Shown here: piece by piece, positions 47,920 to 60,120 of the stretch
How the letters are laid out: each line of letters opens with the position of its first letter
Position numbering within the stretch: position 1 is the stretch's first letter
Assembly (NCBI GenBank): GCA_963682055.1
Contig: OY821743.1
Coordinates: 32,412,702 to 32,476,701, forward strand
DNA: 64,000 nucleotides
Direction of reading: 5' to 3'
DNA from: Primula veris
Taxonomy: Eukaryota; Streptophyta; Magnoliopsida; Ericales; Primulaceae
Notes under the pieces: generated by a model
What the model was told of the DNA's origin: nothing
What the model saw: the letters and a program-made list of their open reading frames with translations, nothing else
Database searches by the model: none
Made by a program: the position numbers and the translations under genes

Positions 47920-49674
47920 CCTATAAAACTCCTTTATTTTTAACATCAATATTACAAATTGTTATTTTACTTTAGGACAGTGTAAACAAATCAAGGTTTA
48001 TCAACCAAGGTGGTTGTAACAAAGCTAAAACCATTAAAAGAAGATCTTGGAGCTACTATTATAAAATTCATCCAAACACTAATCTTAGCTAATAATTTAA
48101 AAACCATGATTAAAGTTAATATTAAACACTGTTCACCAATTATGTTCCAACACTAAACTTCGTTATGTGTGGTCCTTGACAATCTAGGTTAGTTGGATCT
48201 TGGAGTATTATATCATCTAAAAAGGTCAGGTATTGATTCTATACATGTGTTGCTTTAGGAAGTTGTCCCCACCTAAATGGCCGAGCCAAATTGTCGATTT
48301 CTTTGGAAAAAAATTGTTATTAAACACAAAAACACATTAATTTTAACTTACTAAAAGCACATCCAGAGCATCCAGATCTGTGACAACTCATTGTTTAAAT
48401 TTCTTAATACAAAATAAAAATATGACTCCCATGCATAGATTATATACTCCATAACTCGTTTCAACATTTTTAATTTGATGAAAATATAGATATGTATACA
48501 AACACAATGTAAAACTCAAATTATAAAACTAGTGGTACTAATTTCTCAAAGGTCTAGGATATAGGTGACTTAATTAGGGATTGAGAGTATGCTAAATAAT
48601 TAAGGGCATGATAGCCAAATGACTTTGATTGGGGAACAGATGCATGGATTGTGGGAATAAGTAGGTATGTTCCCCAAATTGGAATCATACTATATTTATA
48701 TGCTCCAGATAGTATGGGATTTGGTTAAGGTTCACTTATTACTCAGCTACAGCTTCAAGCTACGAATAATACTAGTTGATCGAGATGATTAAGCAACAAC
48801 AATAATAATAATAGTAATTTTTGACGCTTTTGCCAGACACGTTTAGTAAGATGGGAAGTTTTTCCAGTTAACTGTTTTTGAAATAACTTCAGGTAAATAA
48901 ATAGGTAATGCAGTTTCATCTAGCTAATTGCAAGGAAATTGACTTCTTAAAAGCATACATGAGTCATGGTTAAGTATGCCTGTTAGACTGTTAGTAATGG
49001 TAGTAGTCTATACAGATTGCTACATCGAACTCGATCCACAAAATTTTACTTTTTTTTTCAAAATTGTTCTACGTGACTATACAACGAAAAAAGTGAACCT
49101 TTTTTTTCACTTATATACTCCTAATTAATTTTCTGTATATAGGTTAAGAGTTGTAATTAAAACCAGCTTCAGCATGTGATAGTGTAAATAACTGAGAAAT
49201 TACTGGTAATTCATTATCTAACTTGCTACAAATAATTAATAAAGTGAGAGATTTCATAATTGGTTTTTTTCCCATCCCCCTACATTATTGGATATGGTTA
49301 CTGCTAACAGATTAAAAAAGAATCTAAACTCAAATCTAGTAAAGAAGACGAACATAATTATTTTGGTTGATTTATCCTCTATGCTCTATGGATTACTGTG
49401 TTTGCAGATGCTATTATGGGAAACAAAACAGCTATCAGGACAATGATGATTATCTAACTTTAAAAATGGTTTGAAAATAATTACACGATGTTAGATTCTT
49501 AATGATATTTGCAACATCTAGCTAACCAATGACTTATCCGTCTTATACATATAAATAAAGTAACAAAGTAACGAGTTATTCAAAAAAAAATTGCGTGTGT
49601 TTTCCGTTAGGAGAGTTGTCCAATCTGTAATGTTGACTAATGTAGCCCTGAAACTAAGATTAATAAATTTGATA
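47920..49674. other. AT-rich intergenic DNA, nothing recognised
   Basis: No gene or element was supported. A small (AAT/ACA)-rich stretch lies at about 48796-48822. Confidence 0.5.
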
Positions 49675-49868
49675 AACTAAAAAAAAAATATCCAAATAGA
49701 AACGGGATTAGTGACGTTATTTTTTGTTACGAGCTTATTAACGACGGTTTTTGTGACGGCTTTGTGACAGTTTAGTCAATTTACGACAGATTTGTGATAG
49801 CTTTTTAAATTAGCGACAGACTTGTGACAGTTTTTGATTCTCACTAAATCAAACATTATTTTGTAGTG
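49675..49868. mobile_element. CACTA-type MITE, copy 2, diverged 5' end
   Basis: About 194 bp, closely similar to 42822-43014 from the AAATAG-ACGGGATTAGTGAC stretch to the identical end AAATCAAACATTATTTTGTAGTG. The 5' terminus has drifted (AACTAAAAAA instead of CACTATAAAA) and no target duplication is left. Confidence 0.7.
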
Positions 49869-51957
49869 AACGTAAAGAAAAATAACCCTAAAAAAACCAA
49901 ATAGAAACAATTACTTTTACAACATGATATGGTGAAGGGGTCGAGAATATATTATACATAATAAGTTTCATTGCCAAAGGTGACGAGCGGAGAGATTGTT
50001 TTTATCTAACAAATCTCCACTCTCTCTCTATATATATATATATGGAAATGGAAAAGTTTAATCAAGAACCTATATATATATCTAGAGGAATTATTATGAC
50101 GAGTTTTATGAAAATAATAATTACAGATCGAGTCAAGTTTAATTAAAAACGGAGGCCATTGCCCCTTATTTTGTTAGCACACTGATCCTCCTTAGCTCCT
50201 GGCAAGGTTTGTGGTTATCGTGATGGTGTTGAAGTTTTGGTTTAACTTCGTGGCATGTGGCCTTGCCGTTTTACCTCAAGATACCCGCGTGTAGCTAGAA
50301 TTTTCGGTGATTGAATTTTTATACAAGCTCAATGCTATAACTTGAAAGGCTGAAGTTGAACTACAGCTTAAGTTGCCCGAATGCCCCGAACCACATTTAT
50401 ATAGAGAAACTAATATCTCAAGTTTGGAATTTGGCCCACGACCTAAAAAATATTAATGTGTAGTTTTCCCAAACTTTAAAGTTTGAATCTTACTTTGTCA
50501 GAGCCCTTTTTCTTAATTTTAAGCCTTGTTTTCCAAATGCCATGTGCTACCTTGAACTGGAAGATAAGCCCAATCCAGGTTGTTGGTTTGTTGGGTTGGG
50601 TTTCAATTTTTTTGGCAAAACAAAAACTAGCTAATTATTTTTAAATGGTTCGGTCTGTATTTTTCTAAAAAATCGAACCAAATCGAAACGCAAACTCACC
50701 TTATATCTAGAGTTGTGTAAATATAACTTGGTAATTTGTAAATCCAAAGCAAATCATGGGTTTGTTTGGGTTACTTTCCTTGCGAAACTTCTAATTGTGT
50801 CTTTTGATACCGTGAAGAACAATGATTTGGTTCTCTTCTATTTTTTTAGGACATTCATCAAACTTCGACATTCATCGACTTTACATTCACAACGACTCAT
50901 CGTTTATGTCAAGTGTATATACCGTTACGAAGCTTGTCGCACAATCTTTTCAAATAAACTGAGAACGGTATAAAACTTAGCGATAAACACTTATTATTTT
51001 GGCTTAAAAGTCGGTCATTGATAACTTTTGGAACACTCATGTAAAACCATGTTTTCCAACACAAATGTCCATTGAATTAAGTCCAAATCCATTCCCATTC
51101 CGAAAACAGTCGGACTCATTGGGTTTGTTTTTATTTAATTGACTATATGAATAGTTTGTTTTGAATCCAAATTCCCAATGACTCGACTTAGTATTTTTGC
51201 AATTTGTCAATCGAAGTGATATTTCATGCTATCATATTTGAAAATGACTAAATGAAAAAAAGAAAACTTTTATATACCCGTATTTTTGCTAAACAAGTTT
51301 CAAGTTCAACAGAAATTAGATTCCTTCATTTTTGCTTTACTGGGTTCAATAAGATTCTTATAACAATGGACAATTTTTCCAATTTTTCATGAGATAGCAC
51401 AATGTACATGATTGAAACAGGTTGTTCATTCTGAGCAAGTCCATCTTGCATGCACATTTAAAAAAAAAAAAGGCTCAAATGTGTCGGTATAATATTGAAT
51501 TGCTATATGGGAGCTTTACCATCGATCATACGTACGTTACGTACTTTCCTAATACGTACATTTCTTTTATGTATAACCAAGAAATCGTACAAATTATGTT
51601 AGAAGAACAATGACTATATAAAATATGTGAAATACACGGGTTTTGCAGCCATATCCAACTACTCTCAATAATATTAATTACTCACAAAAAGTTAAGATTT
51701 GAGGGTTGTTAAGCTCTAACAAACATTCGATTTCTAGTTTATTTTGTACTCGGTATTAGTATATATGTATAACAACAAGGATTGATAGACCAAAGATTCA
51801 TATTCAAACCACTTACAATAATTGTCACGCTAAACATGCCTGATTGTCTTATATTTTTCTAATGAGCAAATAGATAATGAGTTGGTTTCGGCATATAAGT
51901 TAGAAAAAGAATGAGAAAATCAATTACTATTATCAGGACTTTGCACCTAACAGATCA
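49869..51957. other. Intergenic DNA, no gene recognised
   Basis: AT-rich. A stretch at about 50640-50700 with TTCGGTCTG and AAATCGAACCAAATCGAAAC words resembles fragments of hAT-type elements like the one at 51966, but no ends could be defined. Short open frames lack domains. Confidence 0.45.
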
Positions 51958-51965
51958 TACTAGCT
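51958..51965. repeat. Target site duplication of the non-autonomous hAT element, left (TACTAGCT)
   Basis: Identical to 53011-53018. Confidence 0.75.
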
Positions 51966-53010
51966 AAGGGTTTGGCACCGTTCGGTCCGGTTCGATTTTC
52001 ATATTTTGGGAATAGAAGCTGAACCGGACCAAAACCGTTCGGTACAGTTTGGTCTCGGTTCGATTCGGTTCAAAGTTCCGGTTCGGTTCAGACTTGTGTT
52101 TCGGTTTAAAAGTTTGATTCGGTTTAATGGTTTATGTTATGTTCAAGTCAAGAAACCTGCTTTGTTTATGCGTGTTACTTTTATTTTTTTGTCCATTTAA
52201 ACAAGATAAAGACTTTATAATATTTTTAAAAAATACATTTGCATACGTAGTAATAATCGAGTTTGCATAGTGTATACAGTATAATAATATTATACAATAT
52301 AACAACATCTACAATAGTTGTATCAAGTGGCTTGCTACATAAATTTTTTACTTAACAAACAAAATCACATTCACATAAGTCATCTTAAACTACCCATTAT
52401 CTTTAACATTATTAAAAAAACTTGTTATATTTAACAAGTCGTTAGTTGATGAGGTTGCAATGTTGTTTGACCCAAATCATGAATAACTCGTTATAACTTC
52501 CAAATCATGTAAAAAAATCAATTACGTTCTAACTCCTTTTCACGTGTAACTTCCAAATCATGAATAAATTATTAAAATACAAGGGAGTAGACGATTGGAA
52601 ACATAATAGTGGACTATTAATAAATTATTAATTTAAATTGAAAATTAGATAACATTATTAAAAATAAACATTAATGTGAGTCTTAGAATTTATATGTACA
52701 TGTGTCATTTAATATATTTAAGTGATAATGTTGGAATATTTAACAAGAAAAATATAAAAAAACTATTGTGAATGCTCTAACTAAAGTAATTATTAGTGTA
52801 CACATGCTCATATAAGATCGGGTTCACATTTCGGTTCCGGTTTTAAATCCGGTTCGATTTTAACTTTCGATCTCTGTTCGGTTTTTGGTTTATTTTCAAA
52901 GAACCGAAATAAATTATGATACCGGTTCCGGTTCCGTTCACTATATTATAAATTTAAAACCAAACCGTTCGGTTCAGTTCCGGTTTACCGGTATTTTTGC
53001 CCACCCATAT
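51966..53010. mobile_element. Non-autonomous hAT-type element, 1045 bp
   Basis: Flanked by the 8-bp duplication TACTAGCT. The ends are imperfect inverted repeats: AAGGGTTTGGCA at left and, reverse-complemented, TATGGGTGGGCA at right. Both subterminal regions (about 51979-52130 and 52820-52995) are packed with GGTTCGG, CCGGTTCGG and ACCGTTCGG words in opposite orientations, likely transposase-binding repeats. The AT-rich middle has no transposase. Confidence 0.72.
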
Positions 53011-53018
53011 TACTAGCT
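53011..53018. repeat. Target site duplication of the non-autonomous hAT element, right (TACTAGCT)
   Basis: Identical to 51958-51965. Confidence 0.75.
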
Positions 53019-53283
53019 TAGCTACAAAAACCAAATTATCGATGTACAATGATCATGCTACCTTGACATGTATTAATTTCTATAAAAAAACACAAATTCA
53101 GATTATTTATAATTATATTTGTAATTATTTACTATGATTTATCAGTATCTCAAAAAAAAAATTAGAAAACTATTTTACTTGTAACAACAATATTACTTAA
53201 GTACTTAACCCGTAGTCGTGAGTGTCTTTTTGGAACAGACACATTATTTAACTGTTTACATTACAGTCACCTTAGTGGCAGCC

Positions 53284-54347
53284 CATATTTCAGAGAGAGA
53301 ACGGGTTTCTATTACGTCGATGTATTTGACGGGAGATGCGAAACTATGGTGGCGTACTCGTGCAAAACGGTAACGGAAAGTGGCAGTACCTCTTGGGTTT
53401 CGTGGGAAACTTTAAATACATAATTGAAGGAGCAGTTCCTTACAACGAATAGTGCTTGGATTGCTAGGGAGGCGTTAAAGGAATTGAAACAAAGGGGAAC
53501 GGTGCGGGACTATGTGAAGGAATATAGTGCATTATGTTGGACATTTACAACATGTCCGACTCCGATAAACTGTTTAATTTCATAAGTGATCTCCAGCAAT
53601 GGGCACAATTGGAATTGAGACGTTTGGCGGTGAAAGATCTGCCTAGCGCGATTGCCGCTGTGGATGGTTTGCTGGATTAAACTTACCCGAGATTCGGAGA
53701 GCGAATCGGCTTCGAAGAAGGAAAAGAAGAAGAAGGATAAGTATAAGAAGAAGGCAGATTATGACTATGGTGGTGGTGGCAAATGGAAAAAAGACAGCGA
53801 GCAAGACAAGGAAAAAAATAAAGACATGGCAGTTCGAACGAACGAGTGTTTTATTTGTGGTGGTCCTCATCTTGCGAGGGAGTGTCCGAAAAAAGAGAAA
53901 CTGAATGCGTTGGTTACGGAAGAAGGTTGTGAGGAAACTATAGTATTGAATCCGTTACAACTTCTGAATACCTTGCACGTGGGTAGCGATTCAAGTACCG
54001 AACTGATGTATGTTTCTATTATGATTAACGGTAGGGCTGTTAATGCGATGGTTGATAGTGGTGCAACACATAGTTTTGTGACGGAACGTGTTGTGACAAA
54101 ACTGTCTCTTGCGGTAACGAAAACGTCAAAACTGGTTAAGGCTGTAAACTCCGAAGCAAGGGCTGTTATGGGGGCATCGCGGGATGTAAATGTTGTGGTT
54201 GGTTGTTGGAAAGGAATGCTGGATTTTACGGTTGTTGCCTTAGACGACTTCGGCATAATACTCGGCAACGATTTCTTGGTGAATGCGAAAGTTGTTGTGG
54301 TTCCTCATTTGCGTGGAGTGTTGTTCTTAGATGATCAGAAAAATTGA
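53284..54347 (+). pseudogene. Ty3/gypsy gag-protease fragment
   Basis: The first 390 bases hold a frameshifted retrotransposon gag domain (YLTGDAKLWWRTRAK near 53322, then VRDYVKEY and LFNFISDLQQWAQLELRR in shifted frames). From about 53664 to the stop at 54345-54347 the frame is open. It has a Lys/Glu-rich linker, a CCHC zinc knuckle (CFICGGPHLAREC), and a retropepsin-like aspartic protease with the active-site motif VDSGATHSF and ILGNDFL. Retroelement proteases of this type cut the polyprotein. No reverse transcriptase, integrase or LTRs follow, so this is a truncated relic. The open frame's first codon as usually drawn (53652) is TTG; the first ATG is at 53664. Confidence 0.88.
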
Positions 54348-55335
54348 TGGTTAGATAATATTTTTCAATAACTAATTTATTTTTTCTATTTTCAATAAAA
54401 TTGAATTTGATAAATTAAAAGCAAATTATACAACACACTAAAAATCCAAATAAAAATATAGAACCCTAGGGGGTTCTACTCTAAACTTAAATATTAATCA
54501 AAAATAAAATTTGTTTATTCATTTGATATTTTTTTATGCAAACAGGTTATGAACCAGTCATATAGAGTGATTGTTCTCTAGTAATTCCCGCAATCGCCAT
54601 GCACATTTCTACATCTCTTTTATAGTCTTATACCTTACATTAATTTACTCTCCCCGTCTCCCTTTAAATTTAAAAGCATTCAAATAAATTGATTTGGACC
54701 TTGTTAAAAGAGATCGATTGAGTTAATTTAATTAACTGGTCTCTCCCAACTCTAGCTCTCGATTGCAAATTATTCTCCTAACCCATCATTTTATCACAAA
54801 TTAATGAGTTAGTTAAACCATTTAATTATGAAATAGTTGTGTAGCAGACCTGGTAAACTGTTGTCTTACCGTCTTACCTACATGTCTTGTTTGTTTGAGA
54901 TGAAATTGAGATGAGATGGGATTTGTAATAGTACCGGACTCACGAGTCATTCGTTTGATAAGTAAAGTGTGGGCGAGACTAATATTAACTCCGGACTACA
55001 CTTGATGAAAAATATGAATATTTATATTACACAGGGAGAGCTAGTATTATTAATCATATACTATCATCTTTTATTAATCCTACAAACTTATAGTTTCGAG
55101 ATTTATAATCCGGTAAGCAAACAAAAGTATAAAATAGATGATCGTTTTCCATGATTAAGATTTTGAATAAAAAAGATAAGTCATTGAATATCGCATGCTT
55201 AATTAAGAAGCAATTTTCTAGCACCCAATCATTAAGAAGTCTGCCAATATTCAATCTTATCTTTTGTCCTTTTTTTTCTTTTATGTTGTTGTCAAGCTAG
55301 CAAGTGGAAACCTTATAAAATTGTGTTAGTGGGCA
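54348..55335. other. Intergenic DNA, nothing firmly recognised
   Basis: AT-rich. No gene, LTR or clear terminal repeat was found after the gag-protease fragment. Confidence 0.5.
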
Positions 55336-55790
55336 TATAAAAGTTACATATACATTGGTGGCGAATTGGTGATCCTACAAGGACCAAGGTAAATGCCAAA
55401 TAGAACAATAGAATAATAAAGAAGGAATGGATTTTGCTGCCCTGAACCTGCCTGAAATTTTTTTCAGGCAGCAAAATCCAGTTTTTTTTTTTTTTCATTT
55501 AAAAAATGTAATTTTATATGTTATATTTTTAAGTTTATTAATATGTGTTAGGATTTTATTTTGGGATTCATTAATATGTGTTAGAGTTTTAAAATGTGTT
55601 AAGATTAAATTACATTATTTGAAAAAAAAAACCCAATATTTTTGCTGCCTGAAAAAATTCACACAAGTTGCCCTGAATTTTATGCAGAATTTTATGCATC
55701 CTATAAAAGTTAAATAGCCATTGGTGGCGAATTGGTGATCCTATAAAGACTAAGGTAAATGCCAAATAGAACAATATAATAATAAAAGAT
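55336..55790 (+). repeat. 90-bp direct repeat flanking a segment with a strong hairpin
   Basis: 55336-55425 and 55702-55790 are direct copies (shared TTGGTGGCGAATTGGTGATC and AGGTAAATGCCAAATAGAAC). The 276 bases between begin with a stem-loop at 55429-55479: GGATTTTGCTGCC...GGCAGCAAAATCC as outer stem, and CTGCCTGAAA/TTTCAGGCAG as a perfect inner stem. A T15 run follows. The layout suggests insertion with duplication, but the repeats are far longer than a transposon target duplication. Confidence 0.7.
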
Positions 55791-57241
55791 ACAATGATAT
55801 TAATCCCATCACACTATAGTCAAGAAAATAATTGTGGGCCAAGTCCTATCTAACCCAAAAGAATCATATAATATATGATGAAACTTTATTTGTTAATATG
55901 CAACTTGCCTATTTGGACCAAAGTTGTGCTTATCAATTCGATACTCCTATGCTTCACTATAACGACCAACGACAAAATTCCACACCTTTTTTTTTTTTGG
56001 AATCACTCCCTTGTTTCGTGAAATTCACGCCACAACAGAATTATCAATTATCCACATGCTAGTATAAAATTATTGTAATTATTAATATTTGGGGATTTGG
56101 AAGATTGAGATGATTGGTAACGTTTTAACGATAAGAAAAGCCCAAAATTATGATAGAAATTTTAAATATTTAAAGGGGGAGAAAATCATGTATAGAGTCA
56201 CAAAAAAGTGTTTATGTCAATATATTATAGAATTATACTTTTGCTTAATAAGTATATAGATTCAAAAGATCAAAATGACATGACTATTACATGATTTAGT
56301 GTGATAAAAGGCGAGTTTAGACAGAAATTAGAGTGAGCTCAGACACCTAACAGATTATGCAGGAGTAGACGATTAGACGAGAATTAAGTGAAATTTTTCG
56401 AAATCATACGCTAGTCAAACTAGCTTCACATATAACTCCATTCACACCTATTAGAATATATTCGCTCTTTGTTTTTTCTAATTTTTGATAAACCAGCATA
56501 TGTTTCTCTCAAAAAATCATAGTTTTTTTTTTTTTTTTCTCCTTTTGTATATTGATTTCTGAAATATTATTTTTCGTACTTTAGTTTCTATTTATTCTCT
56601 TTTTTACCATGGTTGTGATAAGAACGGAAAAAAATAGAAAAACCAAGAAACACATGTATATAAGGAAAGAAAAGTAAAGACAATAGTACAAAGAAGAAAA
56701 TTTAAGAAACCAAAGTAAAAAAAAAACATGAAAAAAACTTATAAATCGAAAGTAAACAAAGATATAAAACCCAATAAAAAGCATAGTTTTATTGGTTCAT
56801 CAACCTATGACGATCGTTTGCCACTTTGCCGATCGGTCAGTCTTAAACTGAATTCAAGCAGGTGGTCTTCCTATCGCGTCTGCGCTTTGTTTAGCTTTTG
56901 TTTTTTTATATACGTTCTTTGTATGGTTCTCGTTTTATATTTATACATGACTTATCCTTTAAAAAAAACATAGTTTTATAAAAAAAAAACAAAAAAATAA
57001 AAATAAAAAATAAAATAAAATTCTATGGAATAAATTTAATAGGCAGCACCTGCAAAGCAAAAGAAAATAAACAGCGGGCCCCACCTGTCACATTAATTAG
57101 AACAGTCAAATCCAATCCTTTCTCTCTCTCTCTCTCTCATTTCCCCCTAATAAAATAAACACACAACCAAAATCTCCATCAATAAATCCAACTTCATATT
57201 AAAATCCTCTCTCTAATTTTCTCCACCCTCCGATCAAGAAA
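55791..57241 (+). promoter_or_regulatory. Intergenic DNA and upstream region of the F-box gene; (CT)n tract at 57121-57139
   Basis: No gene was seen in 55791-57000. A (CT)9-like tract at 57121-57139, about 105 bases before the start codon, and further CTCTCT words at 57207-57213 fit a pyrimidine-rich plant core promoter or 5' UTR. No clear TATA box. Confidence 0.4.
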
Positions 57242-59964
57242 ATGGACGGCCCTGATCACTTCGACAGTCTCCCAGACGCAATGATCCTGCTAATATTCAA
57301 CGGAGTTAAAGACGTGAAATCCTTAATCCGTTGCAAATCCCTCTCTACCCGGTTCAACTCGCTTATACCGCAAACCGAGTCGCTCGTACTCACCGTGGAC
57401 CGTGTCATCTCCGAACCCGACTATAACTATAACTATAACAATAACAACAATAACAATAATAATAACGATGATGATGATGACGATAATGGATATTATGATG
57501 GTTATTATTCATTTTTGAGTGTTTTGGTTAGATCTGTATTGAAGCCGTTGTTTGAGTTGGTTAAAGGAGGGGAAGAGAGTGGTGGTGACCGGGGGTCGGG
57601 GAATTCGCCTGCGCGGATATTACGAGGGTTTGAACGGGTTAAGTGTTTGGAGATTGTTTTGCCTTGTGGGGATTTGAGGCTCGATAAAGGGCCCAATATT
57701 AGGTAATAGTACTATTCTTGTTACTACTGTTTTGTTTTTATTATTGTTGCTGTTGTTGTTATTAGTCATGTTCGGATTTAGTTGTCCTCTACAAAACTAT
57801 GTATTGTGTTGTTGTTGTTGTTGTTGTTATGAGTCGTGTTTGGATTTACTTGTCTGCTACGAAACTACCTTCTGTTTAATTTGTCGAAATGGAGTTTTTA
57901 GAATCTAATTATATAGTTTAGAATCTAAAATTCTTTCATATTTAAGTTGTTTGAAATGGAGTTTTTAAAATATAATACTCCTGTTCCGTTCCGATTTGAT
58001 TTTTGACTATGTCCCAAAACAATACTTAGTCGTTTATTTTGTTATTGTTGTTAGGCATCAAGTACTATTATAGTATTATTGTAGGTATTATTTCTCTGTG
58101 TTCGAATTTAAGAATTTACTTGCCCATTGTGAAACTACGTAGTGTTTAAATGATTGAAATGGAGATTTTTAAAGAAATCTAGTATTCGCTCTGTTCTATG
58201 ATCCTGTAATAACAGTCTAATTTGGTTTTTGACTATATCTCGAAATAATAATCTAAATTGGCTTTTGAAAATTATAGTTGCTTATATACCTCTGTTTAAT
58301 GAGTATCCTATTTACGAAGGAGCTCATATTCGCTCAGTTTATCTTTCTGTAATGAGAATGAATTGAAGTTTTAAGTTCTAAACTCAGTATTTGGTGTATT
58401 AGGTACTCTTTTAATTATTCTTAATTGGAATTTTTTTCTTGTTTTTTGAATTTTAATCTAATTCGTAGGTAGAAAATAAGCTAGGGCTTGTGTTATTTGT
58501 TTGATTAGTCGATTAGGTCTAATGTAATTGTTTGTAACAAGGAAATTATCTAGAGAATTGGGGATTGTCTTTGGTTAATTCTTTTCAAGCCTAGTATAAT
58601 TGTTTATTAGTAATGGTGAAAAGAATCTTTGATTTAATTTTCTATAATAAGAATTGACTAAAAGTTTTAAGCTCAAAACTCAGTATTGATATTTTCTTGT
58701 AACAAGGAAATTAGCTTAAGGCTTCATTTGCTTGACTAGTTGATTCTATTAAGCCTGTAAGTGATGAGATGTCTGGTTAGCATAAATTCAGAACAAAATC
58801 TATCTGTTATGCAGAAAACTAGAAGTTTTGAGTTTTAACTCAGTATTCTTCTGGGTTTTGGAATTAGTTAGTTTTACTTACCTGGGGCCAAACAAGGCCC
58901 GAATCATTTTATTGTTTGGCATTTTCCCAGTTTAAAGAGCAATAGGGTGGGAATGCTTACTTGGCGTATCCAACTAAGCATTATTTGTAGTATTTTGCAT
59001 TATTGTTGGCATGCGAGGCCAGGCTCGTTTTGATAGTCTAAGTTTAATGTCATTAATGCAGTTTGCCTCATCAGGTTTTCTTATTTGGCAATGAAACAAC
59101 GTTTCCTTGTTAATTTTGATAGAATTTCTGTTATGGCTATTTATTAAATTTTGTGTAGGCTTTAGGTTTTTCCATTGTTCTCAAACAAGTATAACATCAA
59201 ATGAATATATCATCAATATACAAAATTTATGTTTATGCTTGACTTCTGCTGATATCATCCCATAAACCAATACACAAAATTTATGTTTATGCATGACTTT
59301 TGCTGATATCATTGCTTTTGAGATGTTCCCCTGTAAAATGAATTTTCTTTTTTCTATATTTTCAAACCATATCATTTTCCCATTATTTAAAGATTCAACC
59401 TTTGGATTCAGGTGGAGCGCAGAGTTCGGTAAAAGTCTACGGAGCTGTGTGATCCTAGGGTTCCGTTCCTCGTCGTCCTCCGGAGAAGCAGAGCTAGGCG
59501 GCGGAGGGCTAAAAACAAGAGTCGTATGGACAATCAGCGCCTTAATAGCAGCCTCAGCAAGGCATTACATGGTAAAAGAGCTACTAAAGGAACACAAACA
59601 CCTCGAGAGACTAGTGGTTAGAGACAGAGAAGGAGAAGGCACGGTGGTGATGGATAAATACGGGCTAAAAGAATGTAGAGAAATGGCGGCGGAGGAGAGG
59701 GAATGGAATAACCGTACGACTGTGCCAGCTGTCAGTATGAGGATGAGGCACGAGGCGAAGATGGAGCTGAGTGGAGGAGAGAGAATGGAGGGAGCGACGC
59801 TGGTAGTTGTGGTGCCAGCTGGCGGTGTAGATACTGAGGGAGATGAGAAACATGGTGGGAAGAATGTTGGGTCGGTTTTTGAGGCGTTTGAGGGTATTTA
59901 CGGAGAAGCTGTTGAGAAGTTACTAAAAAACAGAAGTTACCTTTTGGAAATGAACTCTTTCTAA
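57242..59964 (+). CDS. F-box protein, AUF1/At5g46170-like
   Basis: Two exons, 57242-57702 and 59412-59964, with a 1.7-kb GT-AG intron that splits an Arg codon; 337 aa. The N-terminal F-box (about residues 6-50: FDSLPDAMILLIFNGVKDVKSLIRCKSLSTRF) would bind SKP1 in an SCF ubiquitin ligase. The C-terminal region has RVVWTISALIAASARHYM, YGLKECREMAAEEREWN and the ending KNRSYLLEMNSF, typical of a small plant family that includes the auxin-upregulated AUF1 and AUF2; those act in auxin and cytokinin responses in Arabidopsis. The target here is unknown. An Asn/Asp-rich run (about residues 61-82) is encoded by a microsatellite. The family length is about 320-400 aa. A second, partial copy of the last codons lies just after the stop. 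Confidence 0.9.
57422..57488 (+). repeat. Coding AAC/AAT and GAT microsatellite (poly-Asn then poly-Asp)
   Basis: Imperfect TATAAC, AAYAAC and GATGAT triplet runs encode a Tyr-Asn stretch, then about ten Asn and about six Asp. All are in frame in exon 1 of the F-box gene, between the F-box and the conserved C-terminal region. Such tracts vary in length by replication slippage. Confidence 0.85.
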
Positions 59965-60120
59965 TTACCCAAAAGCGCTGATATGGCAACCATCCTTTCA
60001 AAGACCAAACCGGTGGTTATTCGATCCGGAGCTGTTGAGAAATTGGTAAAGAGCAGAAGTTATCTTTTGGAAATGAATTCGTTTTTGCTGGCATAAGGGC
60101 TGATGTGCAACCATCTTACA
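59904..60120 (+). repeat. Partial duplication of the F-box gene's 3' end
   Basis: Copy A (about 59904-60000) spans the last coding residues and the stop; copy B (about 60028-60120) lies in the 3' UTR. Shared text includes GCTGTTGAGAA, AGAAGTTA, CTTTTGGAAATGAA and GGCTGAT/GCGCTGATATGGCAACCATC. Copy B would encode AVEKLVKSRSYLLEMNSFLLA with its own stop. Copy B's KSRSYLL wording is at least as family-like as copy A, so copy B may be the older end. Confidence 0.75.
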
